A DNA stretch of 64,000 nucleotides from Arthrobacter sp. B2a2-09 (GTDB taxonomy: Bacteria; Actinomycetota; Actinomycetes; Actinomycetales; Micrococcaceae), in the NCBI RefSeq assembly GCF_027587375.1, contig NZ_JAMXIC010000014.1:60863-124862 (forward strand), in the 5' to 3' direction. The stretch's first letter is position 1, and each line of letters opens with the position of its first letter. A program made the position numbers and the translations under genes. The notes beneath the pieces are model-generated. The model was not told the origin of the DNA, made no database searches, and was given only the letters and a program-made list of their open reading frames with translations. This document shows positions 41,934 through 51,076 of this stretch, piece by piece.

Positions 41934-42779
41934 TCAGGTCCTGTTGACGAGCGAGTAGACCGTTCTGGCCGCGACGCCCGCGAGCTGGTAACTGGTTGCG
42001 ATCATCCCGAGGAGGTCCTCTGCCGAATCCAGCACCCGCGAAATTGACAGGTTGCTGGTGCGGATCACCCCGGGCACCGCTTCGACGAGTTCAGCCGCCA
42101 AAGCTGTCTGGAAACCAATTTCGAGATGAATACGATCCGGGACTGGCAGAAGACGCGTTCCTCCGACCCCACGTACAGCAGCAGCGGAACTTTCACGGAT
42201 CCGCTTTCGAGCCTCTTGTGGGGAAAGACTGTTGGCAGCCATTACTCCCCGGGATTCCTTCACCTGTACCGTCCGGACGCCGGGGAACGTGCTTTGAGCA
42301 ATGCCGCAGATCACGTCGTCACCTGTAACAAGGCCAACAGGCACACCCCTCGTGGCAGCAAACATCGCATTTACCGATGCCTCGGATGCGACGTCACCGT
42401 TGACGTGGAAGCTGGCAAAATAGCCGGAAAAGGAATGCGCCAACACACCCTCGGAACCGGCCGGTGCGTGATAGCCGACGTACAGTGCGACGTCAAAATC
42501 CGGGGTAAGTCCTTCAGCCATGCAAAACGCCTTGGGGGAACCGAAGATCACGCGCGCCCGTGGATCCAGTTGCTCATGGAGGAGGTTGTCCATGGTCCCG
42601 TGGCTGTCGTTGACCAGGACCTCTGTGGCACCCCCGTCGAAGGCACCCTCAATGGCAGCGTTGGTTTCTGCTGTCATGAGTAGCTGAGCGCGGGGATAGC
42701 CACTTCCTCCACGAATGACCTGATCATAGGTCGCGATTCCGGAGATTCCCTCCATGTCGACCGAAATATAAACCCTCAT
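41934..42779 (-). CDS. dppA: DppA-like D-aminopeptidase (M55 family), copy 2
   Basis: 281-residue zinc D-aminopeptidase, the paralogue of the gene at 35755, with the same ligand set D8, E10, H60, H104, E133 and the conserved H115. It is the first gene of the second importer operon, preceded by AAAGGAG at an ideal distance, as dppA leads the dpp operon in Bacillus subtilis. Both copies keep all metal ligands and should be active; differences cluster in the last third (residues 185-281), so specificity may differ. Confidence 0.92.
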   Translation of the reverse strand: MRVYISVDMEGISGIATYDQVIRGGSGYPRAQLLMTAETNAAIEGAFDGGATEVLVNDSHGTMDNLLHEQLDPRARVIFGSPKAFCMAEGLTPDFDVALYVGYHAPAGSEGVLAHSFSGYFASFHVNGDVASEASVNAMFAATRGVPVGLVTGDDVICGIAQSTFPGVRTVQVKESRGVMAANSLSPQEARKRIRESSAAAVRGVGGTRLLPVPDRIHLEIGFQTALAAELVEAVPGVIRTSNLSISRVLDSAEDLLGMIATSYQLAGVAARTVYSLVNRT

Positions 42780-42823
42780 AGTGAGTCTCCTTTTGATTGG
42801 CCGCAGCCGCGTTTCTGGTGGTT

Positions 42824-42843
42824 CCAGTCGATCCTTCGACTGG
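42824..42843. promoter_or_regulatory. Inverted repeat upstream of the second dppA operon
   Basis: CCAGTCGA and TCGACTGG are perfect 8-bp arms around TCCT, 45 bp upstream of the dppA start. It lies between the end of the deaminase remnant and the operon and could be an operator or the terminator of the lost gene. Confidence 0.45.
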
Positions 42844-42866
42844 TGCCGCCCCTTGATGGGATGGCG

Positions 42867-43080
42867 TTAGAAATAGGTCCTGACAGCGTCCACCACCGCA
42901 TAAGAGTCATTGACGAGCGGAATACGCGGCCACCTGTCGAAGGCGGAACAGGGATGGGAGACCGGGAAGCAGACGAGGTCGCCGACAGCTATTTGGTCCT
43001 CGTCGGAAAACGTGAGGAAGAGGTGTTGGTCATTGAGCGCGGTGACCTCCAGCGCGCGAAGGAAAGGAACTGCCTTGAAT
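42867..43080 (-). pseudogene. D-serine dehydratase-like amino acid deaminase, C-terminal remnant
   Basis: The minus strand encodes ALEVTALNDQHLFLTFSDED and then SHPCSAFDRWPRIPLVND, ending in a natural stop. VTALNDQH and SHPCxxFD are the C-terminal zinc-site motifs of the amino acid deaminase/DSD1 group. An in-frame stop lies just upstream and the PLP domain is missing. A second D-amino-acid deaminase therefore once stood next to the dppA operon. Confidence 0.75.
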
Positions 43081-43410
43081 CCTCAACGCCCACCAGATCC
43101 AGGTGGGAAGAAGCATCAATGGCGTATGCGACGTCCAGCGCTTCCGGCCTGATCCTGCATCCGGCTCGCCCGCCGTCGTTGTGGATCTTCCGCTCTGCCG
43201 ATGCGCGCAGGGTATCTATTGCCATAAAGCAGCTCTCCTCGATGTCTCTATCGAAGATTACGCCGCACAGAACGCGCGCCCATGGTGCAAGAAGAAGACG
43301 TATGAGCCGTTCCTTCGGCCTTTTGGACAAAGAGCCTCCGGCTCGCCCACAGTAGAGCGCTACACTGTGGGCTCGAAGACTTGACGATCGTCATAGGAGC
43401 ATCCCTTCCA

Positions 43411-43700
43411 AAGATGAACCTTGAGCTGCAGCACCAAGAGCGGGGCAAGTTCGTCAAGAAGCTGGTGGCGGAGGACCCGCCGCCTGGCGTCTTGGCTTAC
43501 GACGGCGGCGAGGTAGTCGGGTGGGCGGCCGTCCACCCGCGAGCCGACACTAGTTTCGCAACGAACCGCAAGATTCCGAACGTGGACGAGGCCGAGGTGA
43601 GGTCAGTGTGGTGCGTCCGGGTCCGGCCCGGGCACCGCGGAAAGGGCATCACGCATCACCTGCTTGAGGGCGCCGGTGCCGCATCGGCCCGTAGCAGGCC
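43411..43700 (+). pseudogene. GNAT acetyltransferase remnant
   Basis: VAEDPPPGVLAYDGGEVVGW and later VWCVRVRPGHRGKGITHHLL are the middle of a common actinobacterial GNAT protein, including the acetyl-CoA loop (RPGHRGKG). Homology begins abruptly at the N-terminal side and stops at EGAGAASARS, after which the frame is unrelated and ends. Both ends are therefore lost. Between about 43085 and 43400 I see nothing reliable. Confidence 0.7.
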
Positions 43701-43710
43701 CCGGCCTCAT

Positions 43711-43740
43711 ACCTTCTGTCGGCCGTAGCCGACAAAAGGT
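43711..43740. terminator. Hairpin at the 3' side of the PucR gene
   Basis: ACCTTCTGTCGGC and GCCGACAAAAGGT pair with one mismatch around CGTA. It is 26 bp beyond the stop of the leftward PucR gene and probably ends that transcript. Confidence 0.65.
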
Positions 43741-43766
43741 GGAGAGTCCAGCAACCACCAATGCTT

Positions 43767-45386
43767 TCAGTCAATCAACTCTGTGTTGATCTCCTGCAGC
43801 CGCAACTGCAAAGCCAGGGCCAGCCGCACGTCGGGGTCTTCGATGTCAACCACCTTGGCCATTCGGCGTAGTCGGTGCCGCAAGGTGTTGGGGTGCAGCA
43901 CCAGCGCCTCTGCCGCGCGGGCGACGTCGTAGTGCGCCGCGATCCAGCTGCGTAGCGTCCGGACGTAGTCGGTGCCCTGCCGGCTATCGTGATCCGCGAC
44001 CAGGGACAGCGGTTCGGCATCCAGGGCGGACCGGGACTGTAGTGCGTCAAACACCTCAAGCAGGAACAAGGACGCCCCTAACTCCTGATGCTGGCCGATC
44101 TCGCCATGGCCGAACGGCCCGCTCACCACACCGAGGGCCTGTTTCGCTTGGGCGAATCCGGCGGGCACGTCCGCCACGCTGCCCAGGGTGCGGCTGATAC
44201 CTGCCCGCCAACCAACTCCAACGCTCTCCGCAGAACGGGCCAACACCGTGGCAATAATCGATTGCAACACAGGAGAGTCAGCTGTCGTTCCGATGACAGC
44301 AACCATCTGACCGTCAAGGGACCCGACGGCGGCCGGAAGCCGGTAGGAGGACAGCGCCATCCGCAGCAGAACGCTGACATGTACAGCGGCCGATGCCGCG
44401 GACATCCCCCGCGAATGGGTCGGCGGGTTCTCATCCCGGCCGATCACCACCACTGTCGCAGCGGCGTCAAAGTGCAGCCCGAACGACTCCGCAAACCGCC
44501 GTCTCGGTCCGGTTCCGCGAAGCAGCTGTCCCAACCGCTCGGCCCGCTGCCTGCGGTCTGCGTCTGCCGCGACGTTTAGTCTGGCCAAGTGCGGAGCAGC
44601 CAGACGAGCGCCTTCGGCCAGCACCTCTGAGGCTTTGGCGGCCACAGGCTTCACACCCTCTATTACCCAGATGCTGCCCAGTGGTTCGCCGCCGTCGCGG
44701 ACCGCGATGGCCAGGCGGGGCCGGAAATCGGGCTGGTCACGAATCCAGATCGCAGTTTCAGTGCGCAGTACAGCGGAATAGTCCTCGGCATTGGTCGGGT
44801 GATCCGGCACCCGCCGCCCAAGGATCCCGTCCCGCCGCAGATCGTCCACCTCTTGGCCCGGAATCGTCGAGTACGCCAGAACCCGCATGGACAGGTCCTC
44901 GATAGCCACTGCACCGCCTGCCCGTAAAGCTATGTCATTGGCCAGCGAGAACAGGTCGGCCGCCCGATCATCCTGTTCGAGCACCGGACCGGTGACCGCC
45001 CTCAGCGCGTCGATCAGCATATACAGCTGACCCCAGGAGAGTTCTGCACTGCACTCCAACAGCGTCACCCCGGCGCGATTGGCCGCCGCGGTCAGCGGTT
45101 CAGGGTCCACCGCACCGGCACGCACCACTACTGCAGCGACGTGCGCGTCCGCAGCCAAACCCAGCAGATCAGCGCTCGGGCGGCCCGGAACCAGCAACAC
45201 AGCATCGGTCAGCTCGGCGTGAGTCTGGTCTGTGTCATGGATCGACGGCGAACCGATCGCTACCGAGGGGCCGTGTGGCAACGCCAAGGGGCGCACAACG
45301 TCGGGGCCAAGGCTATCGAGCAATACTCCGACGGTGATGCCATCCCATGGCATCGACGCATCGTTGACTGGGTCAACTGAGTTCAT
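43767..45386 (-). CDS. PucR family transcriptional regulator
   Basis: 539-residue regulator. The N-terminal purine-catabolism (PucR) sensor region (GITVGVLLDSLG and AELTDAVLLVPGR) is followed by a GAF-like middle with IRDQPDFRPRLAIAVRDGG, a GGDEF-like CdaR domain (GVGWRAGISRTLGSVADVP) and the C-terminal helix-turn-helix with LVLHPNTLRHRLRRMAKV. Such regulators commonly activate nitrogen-compound catabolism. It is the only intact dedicated regulator in the D-peptide block; a remnant of a second one lies at 24186. Start at 45386 is the likeliest; an in-frame ATG at 45419 is an alternative. Confidence 0.85.
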   Translation of the reverse strand: MNSVDPVNDASMPWDGITVGVLLDSLGPDVVRPLALPHGPSVAIGSPSIHDTDQTHAELTDAVLLVPGRPSADLLGLAADAHVAAVVVRAGAVDPEPLTAAANRAGVTLLECSAELSWGQLYMLIDALRAVTGPVLEQDDRAADLFSLANDIALRAGGAVAIEDLSMRVLAYSTIPGQEVDDLRRDGILGRRVPDHPTNAEDYSAVLRTETAIWIRDQPDFRPRLAIAVRDGGEPLGSIWVIEGVKPVAAKASEVLAEGARLAAPHLARLNVAADADRRQRAERLGQLLRGTGPRRRFAESFGLHFDAAATVVVIGRDENPPTHSRGMSAASAAVHVSVLLRMALSSYRLPAAVGSLDGQMVAVIGTTADSPVLQSIIATVLARSAESVGVGWRAGISRTLGSVADVPAGFAQAKQALGVVSGPFGHGEIGQHQELGASLFLLEVFDALQSRSALDAEPLSLVADHDSRQGTDYVRTLRSWIAAHYDVARAAEALVLHPNTLRHRLRRMAKVVDIEDPDVRLALALQLRLQEINTELID

Positions 45387-45527
45387 CGACGGCCGTGTCC
45401 TCTCCTTGATGGATAGCATGTTGTGCCGCGGGGGCGGGTGTACTGAGGCTACCAAAGGGCGGGTGCAGCCGTGCCGGGATCGTCGGGAACTGATGCCGTG
45501 TCGGTGGGTCTCAACAGTTACGCCAGC

Positions 45528-45647
45528 GGGCTGAACCTTCTCACCGCAGCCATCGTTCTCTGGAACACCGTCTACCTCGACCGCACCATCACCACCCTCA
45601 ACACCACGGACCCGGACCTGCTGCAGTTCCTCTCGGCGCTGAGCCGG
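45528..45647 (+). pseudogene. Tn3-family transposase C-terminal fragment
   Basis: About 40 codons read GLNLLTAAIVLWNTVYLDRT followed by LLQFLSALS. This is the C-terminal region of Tn3-family transposases (LVTAAIVLWNT, then LSPLGWEH). Only this piece survives; no inverted terminal repeats were found next to it. It marks a past transposition at the right edge of the D-peptide block. Confidence 0.8.
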
Positions 45648-45648
45648 T

Positions 45649-46008
45649 TCAGACCGCGGCTGTTTCGAAGTACGTGGTCCGCGTCAGGATCAGGCCGCGC
45701 TGGAAGCAAAAGAAGTCGGCGAACCCGAGGTCCACGGTTCGCCCGTCGCGAAGCTGTCCCGAAAAGCGTCCTTCAACCGCGACTCGGTCGGGATAGTCAG
45801 TAATCAGGCTGGTGATGCGGTGGCTTCCGGCGACGATGCCTCGGTCCGTGCCATAGAACTCCAGCAGAGCGTCACGGCCGATCATCGGCGCGTAGCCGGG
45901 GCGCCGATACTCGGCTGCTGGATCGAACAACGCCACGATATCCTCGGGACCGGCATTGTCAACGGTGTCGTAGTAGCGGCGCGCAGCCGCGACTGTCTGA
46001 CGCGACAT
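45649..46008 (-). CDS. NTF2-like (SnoaL) family protein
   Basis: 119-residue cone-shaped alpha+beta protein of the NTF2 superfamily. ARRYYDTVDNAGPEDIVALF near the N-terminus, EYRRPGYAPMIGRDALLEFY in the middle and the strand GFADFFCFQRGLI are typical. Such folds bind or isomerise small molecules or occur as steroid-isomerase-like enzymes; none can be assigned here. It is immediately downstream of a broken dehydrogenase gene (2 bp) and its 3' end abuts the transposase relic, so it is a survivor in a scarred region. Confidence 0.75.
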   Translation of the reverse strand: MSRQTVAAARRYYDTVDNAGPEDIVALFDPAAEYRRPGYAPMIGRDALLEFYGTDRGIVAGSHRITSLITDYPDRVAVEGRFSGQLRDGRTVDLGFADFFCFQRGLILTRTTYFETAAV

Positions 46009-46010
46009 GG

Positions 46011-46700
46011 CTACACCGCCACCGAAGGCCGCAGTTGACGACCTCCTGCGGCGATCTCGGAACGTTTCGCGTCGATCAGCTGCCGGGCCATGAGCCCCGC
46101 AGTCTCCAGCGGGGTACGTTCCGAGCTCGCTGCATCATCGAGGATCTCAGTCACCCGCACACCGATCTGCTCGATGAAGTCGGTGGTTGCTTCCCTGTCC
46201 CAGGCCGAGCGCTGAGCGTGAACGAATCTCACCCCACCAGAGTTGACCACGAAATCGGGGACGTAGAGGATCCCGGCTGCGGCCAGCCCATCTGCACAGG
46301 ACGCATCTTCAAGCGTGTCATTCGCGCCCCCGGCGATGATCGAGCAGGCAAGTTGAGGGAGAGTCTGCTGAGGAACGACCCGGGCGACCGCGCACGGAGC
46401 GAAGACATCACACTCGTAGCCCACGACGTCGGACGGCTGCACGACATGGCCACCGATCGCGTCGGCGACGGCGTTCGCTCGATCAAGGTCGATATCGGAC
46501 ACGTCGACGTGGGAGTCGGCAGCTGCGAGCTGATGTGCCAGTGAGGCCCCGACATTGCCGGTTCCTTGCACCAGGACACGGACCCCGCTTAGCGAGCCGG
46601 TGCCGAACCTGGCCCGGACTGCGCTCCGGATGGCTTGGAATACGCCCAATGCCGTCCAGGGCCAAGGGTCCTCATCGGCACAGGCAGCATCCTGCACCAT
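46011..46700 (-). pseudogene. Leucine/phenylalanine/valine dehydrogenase, C-terminal half only
   Basis: About 230 codons encode the NAD-binding domain of a Glu/Leu/Phe/Val dehydrogenase: WTALGVFQAIRSAVRARFG, the Rossmann loop VLVQGTGNVGASLAHQLA, DVFAPCAVARV and IIAGGANDTLED, then PDFVVNSGGV. The N-terminal substrate domain with the catalytic Lys is absent. At about 46700 the sequence changes to a fragment of an ABC ATPase on the other strand. The dehydrogenase cannot be active. It once could have handled amino acids released by the peptide system. Confidence 0.8.
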
Positions 46701-46736
46701 GCCAGTCAGGTAGTCCTCTTGAGCCGAACCGGTGCG

Positions 46737-46868
46737 CGCGCCGGCCGCGCTGCCGAGCTGCTGACCGACGTCGAGCTCTCGCGACTCTATGGCGTCCCCG
46801 TCAGCACCCTGTCGTATTCCGACGACGGCGTGCCCCGCATGACGATCGTGGTGGATTACGGGCCAGAT
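46737..46868 (+). pseudogene. ABC transporter ATPase C-terminal fragment
   Basis: RAAELLTDVELSRLYGVPV followed by MTIVVDYGP resembles the C-terminal end of iron/cobalamin-type ABC ATPases (ELLTDENLSRLYGVPV). No ATP-binding motifs are present. Its end runs straight into the CGCTCGCTCAC repeats. Confidence 0.55.
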
Positions 46869-47018
46869 GTGAGCGAGCGTTTCCAAAAACACCCACATAA
46901 GTGAGCGAGCGTCTGGCCCGGGAAACCCTCGCTCACAAACAAGCCCTCCCAGCCCGACCCTCGCTCACATGATGTGAGCGAGCGTTTCCAAAAACACCCA
47001 CATAAGTGAGCGAGCGTC
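46868..47018. repeat. CGCTCGCTCAC repeat cluster C
   Basis: Six cores in mixed orientation in about 150 bp, including a head-to-head pair (TCGCTCACATGATGTGAGCGA). Bases 46946-47018 are identical over 73 bp to 14380-14452 in cluster B. The cluster separates the scarred region from the ppc gene, ending about 16 bp before the ppc stop. Confidence 0.9.
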
Positions 47019-47033
47019 GGGGGGAAGTGAGGG

Positions 47034-49832
47034 CTAGCCCGTGTTGCGGAGGCCGGCGGCCACGCCGTTGACAGTGATGAGCATGGCCCGCTGGAGTCGT
47101 TCGTCGATCTCGGCGCCGGAAATGGAAGCTTCGCGGACGCGGCGCAACAACTCCACCTGCAGGTAGCTGATGGGGTCGAGGTATTGGTCGCGGATTTCGA
47201 GGGAACGCTTGAGCGTCGGCTGGGCTTCCAGGAGCTCGGTTTCCCCGCTCAGGAGTTCCACTTCGGCAACCGTGAGATCGTATTCAATGCGGATCGCCTT
47301 GAACAAGTGATGCAGCTCTTCCGGAACCAGCGAAGACACGTAGTGCCCGGCGATGTCCATGTCGGTCTTGGCCAGCGTCATCTCCACGTTGGAAATCACG
47401 GACTGGAAGAAGTGCCAGCGCTTCATCATCTCTGCAAGCTCGGCGGTGTTGCCTGCCTCGCGGGCAGCCCGCAAGCCTGAGCCCACGCCGAACCAACCTG
47501 GAACGATCTGCCGAGACTGCGTCCAACCGAAGACCCACGGAATGGCCCGCAACCCGCCCAGCCCGGCACCGGAATCCGGGCGCTTGGAGGGACGCGAGCC
47601 GATGTTCAGGGACCCTAGCTGCTCCACCGGCGTCGAGGCCAGGAAGTACGCGGGCAAGTCCGGATCGTCGATCAGCGAACGGTACTGGGCAAACGCGGCG
47701 TCGGAAATGATCTCCATGACCTGGCCGTAGCGTTCGCGCTCGTCATCGGAAGTGCGCGGGGCTCGGTGCAGCGCGGAACCCTGCATCACGGCCGCCAGGG
47801 AGAGCTCCAGGTTTTCGCGGGCGAGCTCCGGCAGGGAGTACTTGTCCGAGATGACTTCGCCTTGCTCGGTGAACTTGATGGCGCCTTCGAGCACTCCATT
47901 CGGCTGGGCCATGATGGCGTCATAGGTTGGCCCGCCGCCACGGCCCACCGAACCGCCGCGGCCGTGGAACAACCGGACGTTCACGCCGTGCTTGGCGGCG
48001 ACGTCGCGCAGCTTGCGCTGGGTCTTGTGGATCTCCCACTGGCTGGTCATGACGCCGGATTCCTTGTTGGAGTCCGAGTATCCCAGCATGATCTCCTGGA
48101 CGTCCCCACGCAGCCGTACCAGGGAACGGTAGGAGGGATCGGAGAGCAGCAGGTCCACGATTTCGGCCGAGGCGCGCAGCTCTTCCACGGTCTCCAGGAG
48201 CGGGGCGAAGCCGATCTTGGCATACGGAGCCGCACCGAACAGATCGATCAGTCCGGCCTCTCGGGCCAGCACCGCGGCTGCCAGGACATCGTCTGCGCCG
48301 CGCGTCATAGAGATGATGTAGGTTTCGACGACGTCGGGCCCGTAGGTCTGGAGGGCGTGGCGGATGCTGCGGAAGACGTCGTAGGTGCGGTCGCCGTCGC
48401 CGTCGAGCTTGATGGGGTGGCCGGACAGCGGACGGCGCGAAGCGAGCTCCGCGCTCAGCCGCTCGAAGCGTTCGGCGCGGCTCAACTCGCCGTAGGGAGT
48501 TCCGACGCCGATCCGGTCCACTAGCTGCCCGACGGCGTCGTGGTGGTAGTCGGCATGCTCACGGATGTCGAGGGTCGCCAGGTGCAGCCCGAAGGAAGCG
48601 ATCGCGCGGCGGACGCGGGCCAGGGCACCGTCGGCCACGAGCACGGCTGAGTGCTTGCGCAGCGACGCTTCCAACAGTTCGAGCTCCGCGAGGAGTTCCG
48701 AGGTGGAGGCGTAGTCGCGGCCGGGTTCGTGGTGGCTGGATGCAGACACGCGGCGGCCCGTGTTGATGAGCTTGGCTTTGATGCAGGTCAGTTTGAGGCG
48801 GTAGGGCTCTTGCGCGTTCAACTCGAGAATGCGCTTGTCCAAGCCGGGCAGGTTCTTGAGGTCGACGGCGATCGAGTCCAGGAGGTCCTCTTCCGCGTCT
48901 ACCAGGGCGGTGGAGTTGGAGAGGATGGAGATCAGTTCGTCGATCATCGAGATGCTTATCCGCACGGCGTGCTGGTTCTGCAACTGCAGGATCTCGCGTG
49001 TGACGGAAGCGGTGACGTTCGGATTGCCGTCGCGGTCTCCGCCGATCCAGGAACCGAAGCGGATGGGGGCGTTGTCCGCGGGCAGCACCACGCCGTGCTC
49101 GCCCAGCAGCTCGGAAAGGTCCGCGAGCATTTCCGGCATGGCGTCAGTCAGGATGCTGCTCAGGTAGTAGATGGCGTTGCGGGCCTCGTCCACGGGAGTG
49201 GGCCGGACTTGGCGCAGTTCGTCCGTTTGCCACATCTGGTCGATGATCTCGGCCAGTTGGCGGTCTTGGCGTCGGCGGGCGGCCGTGCCCTCAAGGGTGG
49301 ATTCGGCCAGGACGTCCGAGAGCTTGCGGATCTTGTCCAGCACCGAACGGCGAGAGGCTTCGGTGGGGTGCGCGGTGAAAATAGGACGAACGTCCAGCTC
49401 ATTGACGACGTCCTGCAGGGCCTGGGTTCCGGCCTCGTCGGCGATCTCGGCCACGGCTTTGGCCAACCAGCCGTCCTTTTCCTGGCGGGTGCGCAGTCCG
49501 CGGACGCGGTGCACTTGCTCGGCGGCGTTGGCGAGGTGGAAATAGAAGGCGAAGGCACGGACCAGCTCGGTGGCTTCCTCAAGGGGCAATGAGGCGAGCA
49601 ACTCCCGGACCTGGGCGACGACGTCGTGCGCGCTCCACGGGCCGGTGGCGTCAGCGCCGCCGCGGGCGGCTTCCTTGGATTCCTTGGTGAGCAGGCGCAC
49701 CTGCTCGACCAGTTGAAGCAGCGCCGGGCCATGCTGGCGGACCAACGACTCTCCGAGAAGCGTGGAGACGCGGCGGACATCGGCCCGCAGTTCCGCGGCG
49801 AGGTCGGTGCTGAGATGTGCAGTGTCAACCAT
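47034..49832 (-). CDS. ppc: Phosphoenolpyruvate carboxylase
   Basis: 932-residue enzyme that converts PEP and bicarbonate to oxaloacetate, the anaplerotic supply to the TCA cycle. [11 protein letters not shown] near residue 155 has the catalytic His, [12 protein letters not shown] near residue 260 the Arg/Asp loop, [12 protein letters not shown] near residue 588 the metal and PEP site, and [14 protein letters not shown] near residue 630 the second catalytic loop. The conserved C-terminal Asn-Thr-Gly ends the protein. Length and motifs are complete, so it is functional. It is monocistronic; GAAGG precedes the start. Confidence 0.97.
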   Translation of the reverse strand: MVDTAHLSTDLAAELRADVRRVSTLLGESLVRQHGPALLQLVEQVRLLTKESKEAARGGADATGPWSAHDVVAQVRELLASLPLEEATELVRAFAFYFHLANAAEQVHRVRGLRTRQEKDGWLAKAVAEIADEAGTQALQDVVNELDVRPIFTAHPTEASRRSVLDKIRKLSDVLAESTLEGTAARRRQDRQLAEIIDQMWQTDELRQVRPTPVDEARNAIYYLSSILTDAMPEMLADLSELLGEHGVVLPADNAPIRFGSWIGGDRDGNPNVTASVTREILQLQNQHAVRISISMIDELISILSNSTALVDAEEDLLDSIAVDLKNLPGLDKRILELNAQEPYRLKLTCIKAKLINTGRRVSASSHHEPGRDYASTSELLAELELLEASLRKHSAVLVADGALARVRRAIASFGLHLATLDIREHADYHHDAVGQLVDRIGVGTPYGELSRAERFERLSAELASRRPLSGHPIKLDGDGDRTYDVFRSIRHALQTYGPDVVETYIISMTRGADDVLAAAVLAREAGLIDLFGAAPYAKIGFAPLLETVEELRASAEIVDLLLSDPSYRSLVRLRGDVQEIMLGYSDSNKESGVMTSQWEIHKTQRKLRDVAAKHGVNVRLFHGRGGSVGRGGGPTYDAIMAQPNGVLEGAIKFTEQGEVISDKYSLPELARENLELSLAAVMQGSALHRAPRTSDDERERYGQVMEIISDAAFAQYRSLIDDPDLPAYFLASTPVEQLGSLNIGSRPSKRPDSGAGLGGLRAIPWVFGWTQSRQIVPGWFGVGSGLRAAREAGNTAELAEMMKRWHFFQSVISNVEMTLAKTDMDIAGHYVSSLVPEELHHLFKAIRIEYDLTVAEVELLSGETELLEAQPTLKRSLEIRDQYLDPISYLQVELLRRVREASISGAEIDERLQRAMLITVNGVAAGLRNTG

Positions 49833-49989
49833 GAAAAATACCTTCTGGCGTTGGGTGTGGCCCGTACACTGCGCTGGATACTGTGAGCCGGATTACTAAT
49901 ATTTCCAAGGGAATCCTACCCGCAGCTCTTCCGCCGGTGGCAATCCGTCTCAAATGTTGTCGCTGCCGCCACCCCCGGCGCGCCGTGCG

Positions 49990-50055
49990 CCCAACTGACT
50001 CGCATTAGTTGTCGTTTTCAGCCCTCAAAACGACAACTAATGCTAGCCAGTTGGG
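49990..50055. repeat. Palindromic intergenic repeat, AACTGRCTCGCA family, copy 2
   Basis: Arms CCCAACTGACTCGCATTAG and CTAATGCTAGCCAGTTGGG continue as TTGTCGTTTT/AAAACGACAA around a GCCCTC loop. In reverse orientation it aligns end to end with the copy at 6208-6273. Where the arms differ from copy 1 (AGTT/AACT there, ATTAG/CTAAT here) both sides changed together, so the hairpin is kept. It lies in the 286 bp between ppc and the DUF1684 gene, which holds nothing else. Confidence 0.85.
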
Positions 50056-50118
50056 TTCCGGGAATGGTGGTGACGGGTGCATGGTTAAGCCAACGACACC
50101 CAAGCCGCTGGAGGAACC

Positions 50119-50955
50119 ATGAGCGCAACAGCCCCCGCTAACAACGCCCAGCTGGAACGCTGGCAGCGTTTCCGCAACGGCCGCAACGCCGCCCTCGCAG
50201 CGGACCACGGCTGGCTGACCCTCACCTCCTTCCAGTGGCTCGAATCCGCACCCGCCGCCGTCGAACTCGTCCCTGGGCTCTGGTCAACGGACGGCACGAC
50301 GGCGACACTCACCGCGAGCGCGGCGGACGGACTGACGCTCGTGGAAACGGGAGCTCCCGTGGACGGCACGATTTCGGCCACCCTCCAGGATGAGGAATCG
50401 CTCATGTGGGTGCAGTTCGGTGGCTCGGACGGCACGGAGGTGGTGGTGGAACTGGCCATGCGCGCGGACAAATACGCCGTCCGCACCAGGGACAACTCCT
50501 CGCCGGTACTGACGGAGTTCGACGCCGTTCCCACCTACGAATACAACCCGGACTGGTTGCTCGACGGGCGCTTCGAGGCCTACCCCGAACCGGTGGATGT
50601 ACCCATCGGGACGGCCAACCCCTTGGTGGATGGGGTGCATCGATCCATAGGAGAGGTCGTTTTCCGGGCGCCTGGCCTTCCCCACGAGATCCGCCTGCAC
50701 GCCGAGGCCGAGAAGCTCGGAGCCCTGACCGTCACCTTCCACGACGAAACGAACGGCAACACCACCGACGAATGGCGCAAACTGGCCGTTTCGCGGCCCC
50801 GGCACGATGGTTCCGTGGTGCTCGACTTCAACCGCGCCATCAACTACCCCAGCGCCTTCACCCCGTATGGCACGTGCCCCATGCCCGTGGCAGGAAATTC
50901 GATCGATGTGGCGGTCGAGGCCGGGGAGAAACTGCCGGCCGGCCGCATCGTCTAA
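50119..50955 (+). CDS. DUF1684 family protein
   Basis: 278-residue conserved protein. GWLTLTSFQWLESAP near residue 34, RFEAYPEPVDVPIGTA near residue 155 and the highly conserved C-terminal LDFNRAINYPSAFTPYGTCP mark the DUF1684 family. The biochemical role is not established; some members are described as acting on fatty-acid or xylan-related substrates, which I cannot confirm here. It has GGAGG before the ATG. It is followed by the LacI-type operator of the next gene and is probably not part of that regulon. Confidence 0.82.
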   Translation: MSATAPANNAQLERWQRFRNGRNAALAADHGWLTLTSFQWLESAPAAVELVPGLWSTDGTTATLTASAADGLTLVETGAPVDGTISATLQDEESLMWVQFGGSDGTEVVVELAMRADKYAVRTRDNSSPVLTEFDAVPTYEYNPDWLLDGRFEAYPEPVDVPIGTANPLVDGVHRSIGEVVFRAPGLPHEIRLHAEAEKLGALTVTFHDETNGNTTDEWRKLAVSRPRHDGSVVLDFNRAINYPSAFTPYGTCPMPVAGNSIDVAVEAGEKLPAGRIV

Positions 50956-50996
50956 CTTAAGGGCGTTACATCTCCCATGATGCAAGGTACACTCTT

Positions 50997-51016
50997 CTTG
51001 GAAAGCGCTTACCAAG
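50997..51016. promoter_or_regulatory. LacI-type operator upstream of the Gfo/Idh-DUF6807 gene
   Basis: GGAAAGCGCTTACC flanked by TT and AA makes an 18-bp imperfect palindrome (centre GCGC). It matches the operators at 57913, 57963, 59224 and 59242. It lies about 60 bp before the start of the fusion gene, a suitable place for repression. Confidence 0.8.
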
Positions 51017-51076
51017 CGCCTCTGGAACGACACCGACGTCAGCAGCCCCGCCTCCCGGGGACAGATGAGGAGAGCC

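Noticed and set aside
42989..43330. Minus-strand frame of 113 codons upstream of the deaminase remnant
   Set aside because: It does not continue the deaminase family and matches nothing I know; more likely scar sequence than a gene.
45649..46008. NTF2-like gene as part of the Tn3 relic
   Set aside because: It is complete, has its own start and belongs to an unrelated family; it only abuts the transposase fragment.
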